Part shown: positions 22,375 through 34,237 of the stretch, one piece after another
How the letters are laid out: each line of letters begins with the position of its first letter
Position numbering within the stretch: the stretch's first letter is position 1
DNA from: Lotus japonicus
Taxonomy: Eukaryota; Streptophyta; Magnoliopsida; Fabales; Fabaceae
DNA length: 64,000 nucleotides
Assembly: GCF_012489685.1 (NCBI RefSeq)
Contig: NC_080043.1
Coordinates: forward strand, 49,553,127-49,617,126
Reading direction: 5' to 3'
Made by a program: the position numbers and the translations under genes
Notes under the pieces: generated by a model
What the model saw: the letters and a program-made list of their open reading frames with translations, nothing else
Told to the model about the DNA's origin: nothing
The model's database searches: none

Positions 22375-24738
22375 CTACTGGTTGATGTGGTCATGGTGGT
22401 CTTCAAAGTATTCTCTGGTGACAAATTGAGTCGCCAAGACTTGAGCACTTGAGCTTCCACCTTCAGTCTTGAAACCAGCTTGAAGTCCCTCAGATTCATC
22501 TTCTTCTTTTCCATCAGCAGAACTGTTCATTTGTGACTCTGCATCTTCTTCTTCTTCAAGCATCTTCTCCTTTCCTTTTTCAGTGTGGTCTTTCTCAGAA
22601 TGAGAAACAACTTCAGGAATGTGAGTGGGTAGGAGTACAAATACCCAAGTTCCAAATTTCAGTGAGAGCGCTGAGGTCCGATTCATGAGAGAATATGGCA
22701 GAGTACCAACATATCCCTCAGAGACACTCAATTTCCAGAAGTCTGGATCAGGAACTTTGCAAGCGTGAAGTTGGAACATGTAGTTGTCACCCTCTTGTCG
22801 TTTCCATGTAGCGGTGAGCTGATTGCTTGAAGACTTGTCAATCTTTCTTGCCAGAAGGTTCAGGTAGCTTTTGAACGATCCCTTGGTAGTCGTCAAGGTG
22901 CGTCTGCGTTTGATAGCAGAGGACACTAGCGTCTGAAGACGCCTCTTTCTTGCTTGAGAAATATAGAGAACAGTACCGGATCTGCTTGCCTTGAGAGTGC
23001 TTGCTTCCGTGAACGGTTTGAGAGTAGAAGGTGTCACATGCTCATCGGCAATCAATGACTTAGGCAAAGATTGAACAAGTTGGAATGCAGAGGCATTCTC
23101 TTGTGCAACGGCAGTTTGGTCAGTGATGAAAACAGTGTTCATGGTAGAGTTTGGTTGAGGTGTGAATGGTTCATTTGTTGTTTCAGTCAAGGGTTCATTG
23201 AGGTTTGTGTTTGGTGGGAGTTTTGGCAATGGTTCAGTGTGGTGTTGTGAATGTGTTGGAGAGGAGTGTGGTGTTTGAGTATTGTCAACAAACAGTGAAT
23301 CCAGAAAATCTTTGTTGGACATTTCAGTAGGAATTTCTTGATAAGGTAAGAGAGAGCTTGCTAACCTTGTGTGAAGAACAATGTCCTCATCAAAGAAGGG
23401 CTCCTCAGGTTCAGCAGAGAGAATCTCCCTTTTCTGATATGCAGGATGTGGTCCAACAGCAACTTGAGGTTCTTCAAATTGCTTCCTCAATCTCTTTAGC
23501 TTTCTGGGTTCAGCGTTCTTGACAGGCGGAGAACCTTTTCCTGATCTGGTTCTTGAAGCGATGGGGTTGGATTGAGAATGCAGGGGTTCACCACTCTTCA
23601 CAATCTTGATTGAACGGCTTTTTGCAGGAGCTGTGGGGATTGGAACGGACTGTTCTTCCTCGTCCTCAGGGAACGATGCGATGCGGAGAGCTGCAGGAAC
23701 GATTCTCTTGGACGGTTCCTTCTTTGACACATCGGACAGTTCTGTCAGACTTTTCTTCCTTGTCTGGACAGTCTGTTCATCAGATACCTTTTCTTTTCCT
23801 CTGGTGTTTCTCCTTGTTCTGGGCAAGTATTCTTCAGGAACATCAGAGGCATCAAAGGGAATGTTCATCTTGCTCACATCTCCCAGTCTGATCGGTGAAG
23901 GAAAGATCACATCTTCATTCAAGCGATCCTCTGATTCCAGAAACTCTTTGGTAATACCTTTCTTCTCGAAAATAACAGTCAGTAGCGAGCCAAAAGGAAG
24001 GTATCCTTGGCTTTTCTCCAGATAGTTGATCAAGTAGTTCCACATCAAGTGTGCAGGGTTAATTTTCACTCTTTTCAAGATCTTGTACAATGCGTACCTT
24101 GCATGCGCATTTACATGACTTCTTGCACCATCCTTTGGTAAGACAACCTTGCTAATCACAGCATTGTTGAACTTTACTTCATCAATGAGATTGCTTACTT
24201 CCACAGTCAGTGGTTCCTCTTGGTTCTTCCAAATGCACTTCCAGTCATCAACTTTCGCAAACCAATTTGGAGAATATTTTTCACCAACTTCCAAATCCAC
24301 ATCCAGTGCTTCAGCCATGTCGTTGAGAGTTACTGAGATGATCTTGTCATTTACTTTGGACTTAATGACTTTTCTGTGATTTATCACAACAGCACAGTCA
24401 TAAAATTCCTTCACCAAAGGCACATACACCTCGCGCTGAGCCATGGTGTACACCGTCTCCCAGTCCTGATGAAGTAAGTCTGCAAGCCCAGCCATCTTCA
24501 CGAAGGCAAACACCTTCAGATCAAAGTACCTTGGGGACACAAGAGAGTTGTCACCCAGTTTCTCAGTTTTCACGGCTCCAACCTCCTTGAGTTGAACAGA
24601 GCGTTGGCGGTTGATTCTCTCTGATCTCCTCTGGATGATCTCCATTTCTTCAGCAGAGTAAGGTGTTTTACCACCTTTCTTGGATGGGGCCTTTGATTTG
24701 GAAGGGGCTTTGGAAGAGGTAGCAAGAACTCCGGCCAT
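22375..24738 (-). CDS. Extra ORF downstream of pol (787 aa) in the SIRE-like element
   Basis: Intact from ATG at 24738 to the stop at 22375. The N-terminal 30 residues are Lys/Ser-rich (SKAPSKSKAPSKKGGK). Residues about 65-280 form a globular region with MAGLADLLHQDWETVY and NAHARYALYKILKRVKINPA, similar in style to 'putative plant transposon protein' regions found near retroelements. The middle (300-550) is disordered and Ser/Pro/Thr-rich; the end is acidic. I see no signal peptide or convincing transmembrane helix, so an envelope role is not supported. Position and sense match the env-like ORF of SIRE elements. It is odd that this ORF is open while pol beside it is broken. Confidence 0.75.
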   Translation of the reverse strand: MAGVLATSSKAPSKSKAPSKKGGKTPYSAEEMEIIQRRSERINRQRSVQLKEVGAVKTEKLGDNSLVSPRYFDLKVFAFVKMAGLADLLHQDWETVYTMAQREVYVPLVKEFYDCAVVINHRKVIKSKVNDKIISVTLNDMAEALDVDLEVGEKYSPNWFAKVDDWKCIWKNQEEPLTVEVSNLIDEVKFNNAVISKVVLPKDGARSHVNAHARYALYKILKRVKINPAHLMWNYLINYLEKSQGYLPFGSLLTVIFEKKGITKEFLESEDRLNEDVIFPSPIRLGDVSKMNIPFDASDVPEEYLPRTRRNTRGKEKVSDEQTVQTRKKSLTELSDVSKKEPSKRIVPAALRIASFPEDEEEQSVPIPTAPAKSRSIKIVKSGEPLHSQSNPIASRTRSGKGSPPVKNAEPRKLKRLRKQFEEPQVAVGPHPAYQKREILSAEPEEPFFDEDIVLHTRLASSLLPYQEIPTEMSNKDFLDSLFVDNTQTPHSSPTHSQHHTEPLPKLPPNTNLNEPLTETTNEPFTPQPNSTMNTVFITDQTAVAQENASAFQLVQSLPKSLIADEHVTPSTLKPFTEASTLKASRSGTVLYISQARKRRLQTLVSSAIKRRRTLTTTKGSFKSYLNLLARKIDKSSSNQLTATWKRQEGDNYMFQLHACKVPDPDFWKLSVSEGYVGTLPYSLMNRTSALSLKFGTWVFVLLPTHIPEVVSHSEKDHTEKGKEKMLEEEEDAESQMNSSADGKEEDESEGLQAGFKTEGGSSSAQVLATQFVTREYFEDHHDHINQ

Positions 24739-25284
24739 TTGGGAATGAGAGGAAGTTGCAGAGAAAGCTTAGGGTTTCTTTACTTGGAAGAGAGAGAGAG
24801 AGTAAATTGCAAATGAAGTGAGGTGAAAGAGAGAGAAGGAAATCTTTTGGATATATTTGATTTGGAATAAGGAATGGCGGTTATATTTTGGATATATTTG
24901 ATTTGGAATAAGGAATGGCGGTTTTGGGTGTTGTACAGATGGCGGTTTTCTTTTCATGAGAGGGAAACTATTAAACAATTGGGCAGTTGAGACCATGCGC
25001 GTTAAAAGTAAGAAAGATAACTGCTTCGCATTTAATGTGATGAGACCTTTCAAAATTCACTGTTGTAGCACGTGCGAGAGTAATGATGCGTTGAACTAAA
25101 CAATTTCTTTGCCAGCTGTTAACCAAACGATATAGATTTCCTGAGAGCAACTTCATTGAACGAAGAGTTGTTGAACGATTTGATCTACTGGTTGAACAGT
25201 GAAGAGACAGAACAGTGCTGATGTTCTTTGAAGAGCGAAACCTGCAAAATAGAAACCTTTGTTTCCATACCTTTTATTGAGCAG
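24739..25284 (-). other. Spacer between pol and the extra ORF
   Basis: No gene. It holds a direct repeat of about 36 bp (TTTTGGATATATTTGATTTG unit, near 24846 and 24885) and an AG-rich run near 24788-24801, likely leader sequence of the 787-residue ORF. Confidence 0.5.
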
Positions 25285-28200
25285 AGTGCATATTTATCCT
25301 TGTTCTTAGATCTGAGAATCTGCCTTCTAAAAGAGGTTTCGTGAGTATGTCAACAAGTTGATCTTCTGTGTGTATATGAGATATATCAATGTTTCCCTTT
25401 GCCACAAGATCTCTAATGAAATGATGTTTGATCTCAATATGCTTTGTCCTTGAATGCTGAACTGGATTCTTGGCAATATTGATGGCACTTGTGTTATCAC
25501 ATAGAAGAGGTATATTGTTTTCATGAATGTTGTAATCCTCAAGTTGATGCTTTATCCATAGGAGTTGTGTACAGAGAACTCAGCTTCAGCAGTGGATAAG
25601 GAAATAGTGCTTTGACGTTTACTTGTCCAGGATACTAAACAGTTTCCCAGAAAGTGACATCCTCCACTAGTGCTTTTTCGTTCAACTCGATCACCAGCAT
25701 AATCCGCATCACAAAATCCTTTCAACCTGAAATCTTCACCTTTCTCATATAATAGACCAAGATTAGCAGTACCAATTAAATATCTAAAGATTCGCTTAAC
25801 AGCACTAAGATGAGATTGTTGTGGGTTTACCTGAAACCTTGCACATAGACAAACACTAAACATTATGTCTGGTCTGCTGGACGTTAAATAAAGAAGTGAA
25901 CGAATCATCCCTCTGTACGATGTTGGGTCAACTGGTGAGCTTTCATCACTTTTGTCCAGAACAGTGTTGGGATACATAGGAGTACTCATCTCATTTGACT
26001 TGTGCATGTTGTATTTTTTGAGCATATCCTTTATGTACTTGGACTGATGTATGAAGATCTTGTCTTTCTCTTGCTTGATTTGAAGTCCCAGAAAGAATTT
26101 CAGTTCTCCCATCATACTCATTTCAAATTCACTTTGCATGAGAGTAGAAAATTCTTTGCACAGTTTATCGCTGGTTGCACCAAAGATGATATCATCAACA
26201 TACAATTGTACAAGGATGTAGTCGTCCTTCAATTGCTTCCTGAAGAGGGTGTTGTCAATCTTTCCTCTTGAAAAACCATTTTTCATGAGAAAGTTGCTTA
26301 GACGATCATACCAAGCCCTTGGGGCTTGTTTTAAACCGTACAGAGCTTTCTTCAACCTGAACACGTAGTCTGGAGCTGGAGTGGACGGTTCTTCAAAGCC
26401 TGGAGGTTGCTTCACATAGACTTCCTCTTCAATTACTCCGTTCAGAAAGGCGCTTTTGACATCCATTTGATATAGCTTGATGGAGTGTTGACATGCAAAA
26501 GCTAGGAGTATCCTTATTGCTTCAATTCTTGCAACTGGTGCGAACGTTTCAGTGTAGTCAATTCCTTCTTGTTGGTTGTAACCTTGTGCTACTAGTCTCG
26601 CTTTGTTTCTAGTGACTTTCCCATTTTCATCCATCTTGTTTCTGAAGACCCATTTAGTACCAATGATAGATTTTCCAGTTGGTCTTGGAACGAGGGTCCA
26701 TACTTGACTTCTTTCAAATTGATTTAGTTCTTCTTGCATAGCCAGAATCCATCCTTCATCTTGTAGAGCCTCTTCAACGTTCTTTGGTTCAATCTCTGAG
26801 ATGAATGCGCTGTTTGATTCTTCTTTGAATGCTGATCTGGTCTTTACTTTTTCTGATACACTTCCAATGATTTGCTCTGGTGGATGATCACTTCTGTACT
26901 TCCACTCCTTTGGAAGTGAGATTCTGCTTGAAGTCATGACTTGGTCGGACTGTTCAGGGATAGTAGCAGGAGGTGACGGAGATTGATCTTCATGAACTGA
27001 TTCTGATGGTTGAGCTCTTGTTGTATCGTCATCTGCTTCATCATGATCTGATAGGTCTAGATTGAGAAAATCTCTTTCTAAACGATCAACGGCCTTGATT
27101 GAACTATCATCAAACTTGACATTGATAGATTCTTCAACAAATTTTGTTCTTGAGTTGTAAATTCTATAGGCTTTGGAGTGAGAAGAATATCCAAGGAGAA
27201 TTCCTTGATCAGACTTATTGTCAAATTTTCCGATGTTGTCCTTGGTGTTGAGAATGTAACACTTGCATCCAAATGGATGAAAGTACGATACAGTAGGCTT
27301 TCTATCTTACCATAGTTCATATGGAGTCTTTTTCAACATGGGTCGCATAGATATTCTATTCTGAATGTAGCATGCAGTTTCAATAGCTTCAGCCCAGAAA
27401 TACTTTGGTAGGGAAGTTTCACTGAGCATTGTCCTTGCCATTTCTTGAAGTGATCTGTTCTTCCGTTCAGCTACACCGTTTTGCTGTGGTGTCCTTGGAG
27501 CTGAGAACTGATGGTTGATACCTTCTTGTGCACAGAAATTTTCAAAATCTTCATTCACAAACTCTCCTCCTCTGTCACTGCGAATGGCTGTGATGCAGTA
27601 GCCCTTTTCATTTTGAACTCTTTTGCTGAAGATCTTGAATGCTTGGAATGTTTCATCCTTGCTTCTTAGGAAGTAGACCCAACAGAATCTTGTGTAGTCA
27701 TCGATAATGACAAAACAAAATCTTTTTCCAGAAACACTAGCTACCCTAGTGGGACCAAACAAATCCATATGTAAGAGGTCCAGAGGTTTGCTAGTACTGA
27801 CAAAGTTTTTAGCCTGACAGGAGGTACGATGTTGTTTGCTTTGAGTACATGCAGAACATGTAGCATCAGATTTGATAGATAGTTTTGGCAAACCACGTAC
27901 TAAGTCATTACTTATGATTTTAGTAATGGTCCTTAAGGATGCATGCCCTAGCTTCCTATGCCAAAGCCATGTATTATCCTCTGATGATACTAGACAAGTT
28001 ACATTTTGATTTGCTAGGTTTTCCAAGTTCATCTTATATAGATTCCCTTGTCTCTGAGCTTCAAAGATGATTTTGTCATCGGAATCAGTAACACTACACT
28101 TCACTTTATTAAAGGAAACAGTGAACCCACTATCACATAATTGACTTATGCTAAGTAGATTATGTTTTAACCCTTTAACTAACAAGACATTATTAATTAC

Positions 28201-28398
28201 TGGAAGAGGTTCCTTACCAACAGTACCTTCTCCAACAATGAATCCTTTTTGATTTCCACCAAAGGTTACAGATCCACCGTCAGATCTAACTTGAATCTCG
28301 GGGAACATAGATTTTTCTCCCGTCATATGACGCGAGCATCCACTGTCCAGGTACCATTGTTGGTGTTTCCTTCGTTCTGTTAAGTAAATCTGCAACAA
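25285..28398 (-). pseudogene. Broken pol of the SIRE-like element (protease, integrase, RT, RNase H)
   Basis: Protease active site in YLDSGCSRHMTG near 28340; integrase with HRKLGH...CSACTQSK zinc motif and catalytic-type motifs LHMDLFG, IRSDRGGEF and PQQNGVAERKN (28398-27307). A TAA at 27307-27309 interrupts the frame just after TPYELW; the same frame is open again from about 27306 and contains reverse transcriptase with YVDD at 26202-26191 (residue 246 of the 26937-25552 segment). RNase H (CDADYAGD) is present but a short deletion near 25560 removes part of the domain and shifts the frame; the remainder (NIPLLCDNTSAI) continues to about 25285. Gag and protease are also in different frames (near 28385). 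The enzyme set is thus recognisable but not expressed as one protein. Confidence 0.88.
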
Positions 28399-28924
28399 GA
28401 ATTATTGATTTCTTAGGTACCCAGATTTTCTTGGGTCCTATAGGGTTAGTTGCACGCTTGGGAGGAATCTTCTTCTCATAGAAGATTTTCTTTCCTTCCC
28501 TTTCTACTGAACAGTTCACAACAAATTTGGATTCACTATCAATAGAAGAAGTAAACGATATATCAGACATAGTTTCATTGGACGGTTCACTGCTGTCAAA
28601 ACCCAAACCACTTTTATCATATAAGTCTCTACTGTTTCCACATAGTTTAACTAAGTTGTCATGCCCTATTGTGAAAGTAGATAAATCATCAATCAAAACT
28701 TTGATTCTTTTCTTTAAAGCAGATACTTCCATCGTGGAGTCTTGTTTCTTTAAAAACTCATTTTCATAAATGATGGAATCTTTTTCTTTTAAAACTTTCT
28801 CATGTTCTTTTTGCAACTTGGAAAACTGTTTCTTCAGGTTCTTGTATTTTTCAGATAAAGTGTAAGAATGTTCAAGCAGTTCATTAAACTCTTCTTCAAG
28901 GTTTTCAGATCTTACCTCATCATC
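28286..28924 (-). pseudogene. C-terminal part of gag of the SIRE-like element
   Basis: The open part (28816-28286) is coiled-coil-like (KKQFSKL, KEHEKVLKEKDSIIYENEFL) and then acidic, as in the C-terminal gag of SIRE-type Copia elements; the frame is readable to about 28924. The N-terminal gag domain and a zinc knuckle are missing because the element is cut at 28925, where a copy of the outer left flank begins. Confidence 0.7.
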
Positions 28925-29117
28925 TTAAGGCCGCGGTGGAGAGTCCTGAGAGGCAGGAGGTTCATCAGAGTTTGGTCCTGTTGGAGTACAAGCGGCACCG
29001 CCTAGAGCTTGAGAAAACAGAGTTTCGTCGTCAATGTAGGATTATGAGAAAAAATCCTCCATTTTAAGATATAATAAGAATGATATGAATAAAAGAGTTT
29101 TTTTTTATAAATGCCTC
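28925..29117 (+). repeat. Second copy of the left external flank, inside the SIRE-like element
   Basis: Matches 20349-20541, the Tat-like sequence outside the left LTR, with about one or two mismatches (e.g. GATTTTGG versus GAGTTTGG), and includes the GCCTC duplication (29113-29117). Thus 28925-30502 reads flank-GCCTC-LTR-GCCTC, the layout of a solo LTR at the same insertion site. Confidence 0.9.
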
Positions 29118-30497
29118 TGATATGTAAATAAGTAACACAAGAAAGGGGGGGGTTTGAATTGTGTCCTTAAAAATTACTTGTTAAAACTTTAGTTTATGAA
29201 AAGAATATAAGTTCTTAAGAAAACTGTTCTGGTGACTTTCCAAAAACCGTTTAGTGCAGCGGAAGTAAGTAAATAAAGCAGAACGATCAGCACACAAGAA
29301 TTTATACTGGTTCACCCTAAACGATTGGGCTACGTCCAGTACTTGGCCACCACCAAGATTTTCACTAGCAAGTATCAAGGACTTCTCCAATACAAGTATT
29401 AGACAGGACTTCTCCAAGTATTATCACGGACTTCTCCAAGTATTGTACAGGACTCCTCCCAGTATTATCACGGACTTCTCCAAGTATTGTACAGGACTCT
29501 TCCTACAATCAACAAGATTGTTTGGCTCTACAAGAAATCTCTTCTCAAAAGAGTTAGTGTAGACAATTTATGGCACTAGAACTCTCAAGTGTTTTGGGTT
29601 CTGAAAGGACGTTGGAACACACAAGAGTTCAGAATCTAAGAGAGAACTAAATGAAGAGGTTTGACTCTTTTAAGGTTTGGTATTCTCTCTTGATTTAGCA
29701 AAGGTATGAGATCGGATTTGACTCTTAGGAAATCTGCTGTGAGCTTTTAATGCTTTGAAGAATGTTTGGAGTAACTGCTCTGAGTTCTTTCTTTTCTTGC
29801 AATAAATTTTTCTCTTCTCTATATTCTTCAATCTTCAGATATGTCCTTTATATATGATCTTGCTAGTTGTGTAGCCGTTGAGACACAAAATCTGGCCGTT
29901 GTTTGTAGCCGTTGTGAGTGTCATCTAACCGTTGATTCAAATCTCCGGTTAGTAGCTCCATTAAATGCATGCTGCTTTTCAAAGCTATCCTTTAGCCAAA
30001 AAGGTGTACTTTGTCTGCTAGTAGGTGGCGATAGCTTTGGGCTACTTTGCAGAAGAGAGACATTTTGGAAATGTGATGTTGACGTGTTGTCCTTTTTCCT
30101 TTTCATTGGTCACCGAGACTTCTCTCTTCAAAGGTAAATCAGTTTGCACGAGACCGGATTAGTTTCCTTCTGACTAAAGCATGGGACAAATGGTTGAGAT
30201 ATAATTTTGACTTTCCCGCTCAAAGGCTTCTTCTGAAATTCTGAGGTATGACGTGGCATGAAACGATCCAGAATAAGTGTCTTCCTCGTTTACTGGACGA
30301 TGCAGTCATATCTTGCGTAAACTTCTTTTTCCTTATAAGGCTTAGACATATTCGTTGAAGCATGTGACCTTATAATATATATTTCCTGAAAAATGACATT
30401 AACATCTGGAATTAGATTTTAGTATAGAGAAGTATTTATAAAAATTGTTAGGATCAAAATAAGATTGAAACACGTTGTAACACGTTTGAACTTAACA
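29118..30497 (-). repeat. Right LTR of the SIRE-like element
   Basis: 1380 bp, ends AACTTAACA at 30497, followed by GCCTC (30498-30502). Same tandem GGACTTCTCC units as the left LTR (about 29378-29508). May belong to a solo LTR of another haplotype; see 28925-29117. Confidence 0.9.
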
Positions 30498-30502
30498 GCC
30501 TC

Positions 30503-32007
30503 TAGATGTATGTTGATATGAATGCGGGAGCAGGTAAATAATGAACGGAAAAAATGAAAACGGGTGAATAGATAAATGGGCAGGGCGAGCAGGCCGCCCG
30601 GGCTTGATCGCCGTAATTGGACGAGGAGATCGGGCCGCCGCGATTACGGGCGGTGTCGCCATGAATTCCGCCTTTCGTTTCCTCGTCGTGTAGCACATGT
30701 TTTTAGTGCTTAAATTTTTGAGAGTGTGCCATGTATAACTAGGACTTTCGCTCGGTATTGGACCGAGGCTTTTGTTCACACGCATATTTCCCGTAAGAGC
30801 AGGTGTGGCCTCTCCAGCCTTATTAGGTGGGGTCTTATAGTTGCTCGAGGCCCAATGGCCATATAGGTTGCCCGAGACTTTCAGCCTAGTTAAAAATGCT
30901 CGCCCGCGTTTCGGGAAGACTTGACTCGCCCATATTTCGGGGAGGTTCTTTGGATAAGAAGCTTATCCGCACACGTCGCTAGTAGGGGCTACGGTCAGCG
31001 CCGGACTTTCCGGAGCGATCCCCAGACATCAAGGTCGTGTTGGGGCTGCCGTCTAGGTTTAATAATTAGGAGTATTGCTGAGAATATCCTTTTTTGTATT
31101 TGATTTGTATAAATTTTTACATCGAGGGATGCCTCGTTAAAAAACTCCCGTGTTGGAGAAAAAGAGTGCATCTTTATTTTTAGTCCTAGCTTTTTGGTTG
31201 TTTCCTCGCCATAACCCACTTTGTGACCTTTCCCTCGATCAGAGTATCGTACCCAGTATTCCATCCTCGTCGCCCTGCTCGGTGCGCCGGGCTGACTTCA
31301 TTGGCCCCTTACTCCTATCCTCTAGTTGTTCGCATTTCCTCTTATCCTGACAACACTGCCACTAACTATCCTTTCCTTCTGCCTCTCTCTTTCCTACAGT
31401 CTCAGTTCGCCGGCGAATTTCCCTTTTTCCCGCCTTTAACTCCGCCCCTTCTCCCCTCTCTTTTTCCTTCTGCGCGGGCGGGCTGAATGTGGGCAGCCCC
31501 CTGGAAGTAGTTTCCTTTCGTTCCCAGCTAAAGAGGTCAACGTTGTCCTCTACCAACTTACTCAGGCGCCGTTCTTGCTCACGGGTGAGCCTAGGCTCAA
31601 TCGCCAGTACGCCTCTACTGGTTGCATCCATGTCCCAGCTCTCTCCACATCGCTTGCTGTCTGTACGAATAAAGGATATGTCTTGCCCTGCCTTCCGGGG
31701 CCCCTCGCCCTGACTTCCCCCTTTCTTCGTCCTATTCGCCCTTTTGCTAACGTGCCTTTATCATTTACTCGCGTCACTCTAGCTCTGTGTAGCCGAACGC
31801 TCTTGCCCTCCTTCAGCTACCTCAATCTCATGACACCTGTGTCCGTTGCCGGCTCCTCTATTACCATACAAGTTAAGGCTATTGCTGTAGCACTTCCTCG
31901 CCCCCCTCTTGATCTACCTCTATTTTTCCTATCCTTCCGCAGAGCAGTGGATACTTTATCGCGAAGTGGACCGTGGATATCACTGCATGGAGGTGATTTA
32001 AAGTGTT
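30503..32007 (-). other. Degraded internal region of Tat-like copy 2
   Basis: Continuation of the Tat-like element right of the SIRE-like insertion. Next to the protease (31840-32007) the minus strand still shows pieces such as GARKCYSNSLNLYG after frame changes, expected just downstream of a Tat protease. Further left no RT, RNase H or integrase motif is found in any frame. Several short frames exist on both strands but none is convincing. The missing pol indicates a large deletion. Confidence 0.5.
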
Positions 32008-32885
32008 TTATCCTATGATTATGTTATAAACTGCTGCAACCCGTAGGACCAGATACCTTATCCTTTGGAGCTCGGCGTCCTCGCCCACTCCAAAAACTGT
32101 GTCCAACTTCACATAGCCGCGTACCCGAACCTGCTTTCCCGAGAAACCTGCCACGTTTCCTGTGTATGGCATCAAATCCTTGTCTGTCAGCCCCAACTGT
32201 CCGAACGCGTCCCCATAGATGATATCTGCTAAGCTGCCTTGGTCCAAAAGCACCATCTGCACATTGAACCCATTAATTCTTACCATTACCTCTAACGGAT
32301 CATCTGTATGGGCCTTGATTCCCTCAAAATCTGCGGATGATACTACTATATCTGGGTGTTGGCACCCAAATGGAACTGGATACCCCTGGACCGATGCCAC
32401 CGCCTCTTCCCGCTTTTCCCTTGTCGCTGATGTGATGCTGGCGCCGTAAGGGCCCCCTGTGATTGCATTAACCGTTCTGGCTATCGCTCCACCCCTGCCG
32501 TCGACGTCTTCCTCTGCTTCCTTTTCTTTCGCCATACTTATCTTCTCGTTTCCTGCATTTGGCGCTCGCTTCATGTTGTCCCTATACAACCCAGGTCTTG
32601 CAACCCGTGGTTGAGGGCCTTGATAAACTGCCTAATTTGGCCCTTCGGAGATAAACAGTCACTGGTGTTATGGCCCCCCAGGTTGTGATATTCACCCCAC
32701 TTGGACCGACCCTTGACGTCGTGCCAGGGGTCAATTTCGTACTCGCCATCCTCGCCTGTTTCCACAACTGTCGCCTCCAGGAGTGACTTTGCCGATTCAT
32801 TGTCCGCGTTCCCCTCTGGCCTCTTTCGTCGGCGAAAGTTAGTTGCCCGCCGAGAGCGCTTTCCCCTGAATTCCTTAATTAATTG
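32008..32885 (-). pseudogene. Tat-like gag C-terminus and protease
   Basis: A gag C-terminal part (32765-32571) includes WGEYHNLGGHNTSDC, the Tat-type zinc-binding pattern usually read as HxxxGHdTxdC. The next frame (32589-32008) is the protease: ARTVNAITGGPYG, then DDPLEVMVRINGF, VLLDQGSLADIIYG (active-site D-x-G-S) and YNIIIG at the end. The gag and protease parts are in different frames, and the frame stops right after YNIIIG where RT should follow. Upstream it is joined to 41630-42494 across the Athila-like insertion. Confidence 0.82.
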
Positions 32886-32890
32886 GCCAA

Positions 32891-34237
32891 TGTTGAGTCA
32901 ATCTGCAAGTGCACAGATATCTCCGGGTTTTAATATCGAATCCACAGGGACCGTGAGTGAGAATTAGGGTTTAAGCTCGAAGCTTGTGAGTTTGAAAGCA
33001 AATAAAATTCAGTTTTTGGATTTGTTTGTTTGTAACAAGAGTTTGCAAAATAAGCAATAGTGAAGAAAATGAAAATATCAATTGATGAAAATGCTCTGGG
33101 TTAATGTTCATCCAATCCTTCCTAGACAACCTACCCTATGCAATTGAAACCTTGAATCATTCCCTTATTGTTATAGCCTAGATACTTACTCATTGATTCC
33201 TCACATGAGCAATTCTCTCATACTAAAAGCTAAGCCCAATTCCTTGTGTACCTAGTCATTCATATGAGGTTTATAAGCATGCAATTTTCAGGCCAACAAA
33301 ACCAATCCCCCACTCTATTCCTAGAAGCAAGCAAAGAGAGGTCAATTCCAACCCAAGTCCCCATATTACAACAATCTTCCAATATGATTGCAATTTAGCC
33401 TTAAGCAAAGGTGCACCCAAGCTTATCATGCATAAAAGAATTGAAATATAAGGTAGATTCAAGAACAAGAGCATAGAGATAGGAATTAAGTCTAGAAATT
33501 CATGAAATCACATTGAACCCAAAGCAAAAGAGAGTACTAGCCACTCATGGCTAGTGAATCCATACAAAAATGTAAAGAAAACCTGGAAAATACAAGGTGG
33601 AAGCCTCTCACAAGCCCCAAAAGCACTTCCTAAACTTCAATACTTGGTAAAAATCTCAAAGAAAATCAAAAGTTCTGAACAAAATGGCCTAAAGCATTAT
33701 TAATAGGCATAAAAAAGTCGAGCTGGGGCGCTCAAGCACTGCCCTGGGGCGCTCAAGCGCTGCCCTGGGGCGTTTAAGCGCCCATGTGGCAGATGCAAGG
33801 CTCCAGCTTCTGGAGTGCTGGCGCTGGAACGCCAGGTGAGGGCGCTGGAGCGCCAGCTGCACGCTCTTGGTGGCTTTTCAGCTTTTTGTAACCCCCCTTT
33901 GAATGCTTTCTTCAATTCCTTTGCATATTGGCCTTCCTTTTCCATAAGTTACCTGCTGCAGCACTAAAGGACCAAGACAAGGAGTAAAATCAAGAAATTC
34001 AAAGGGCTTTTAACCACCTTAGTCCTCACAAAATCATGGCAAAACTCATGCAAGTCCTAAACTCTATAAAAATGCAAAAACAACCCTTCATAAAACCATA
34101 AAATTACCATAACTTAACTCAAACTCAAATAAACACAAAAATGCATGAGAATGCATGAAACACTACATGAGACAAAGAAAAAGACTCAAAACACTCAAAC
34201 AAATGACACTAAAACCACTACTAACATAGGGTCATCA
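32891..34237 (-). repeat. 3' LTR of the Athila-like element
   Basis: 1347 bp. Contains a cluster of palindrome-like GGCGCT-CAAGCGCT units (33724-33860) that is longer than in the right LTR, explaining most of the 49-bp length difference. Near-identical elsewhere. Confidence 0.92.
33716..33865. repeat. GGCGCTCAAGCGC palindromic cluster, left LTR
   Basis: Five or so units such as GGGGCGCTCAAGCGCTGCCC and GGCGCTGGAGCGCC, each close to self-complementary. Related clusters occur at 37343-37455 and 41154-41245. Confidence 0.8.

Larger units (their letters stand above)
20542..30497 (-). mobile_element. SIRE/Maximus-like Ty1-Copia retroelement, 9956 bp, defective
   Basis: LTRs of about 1380 bp (20542-21920 and 29118-30497) start TG and end CA, flanked by GCCTC at 20537-20541 and 30498-30502. 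On the minus strand: part of gag, protease-integrase, RT-RNase H, then a 787-residue extra ORF between pol and the 3' LTR, the place of the env-like ORF in SIRE elements. RT/RNase H motifs ([25 protein letters not shown]) fit that clade. Gag lacks its N-terminal part and no primer-binding site follows the right LTR; instead a copy of the outer left flank lies there (28925-29117). Pol has a frameshift, a stop and a small deletion. Confidence 0.92.

Noticed and set aside
23606..24025. Plus-strand frame of 139 codons
   Set aside because: Shadow of the 787-codon minus-strand ORF.
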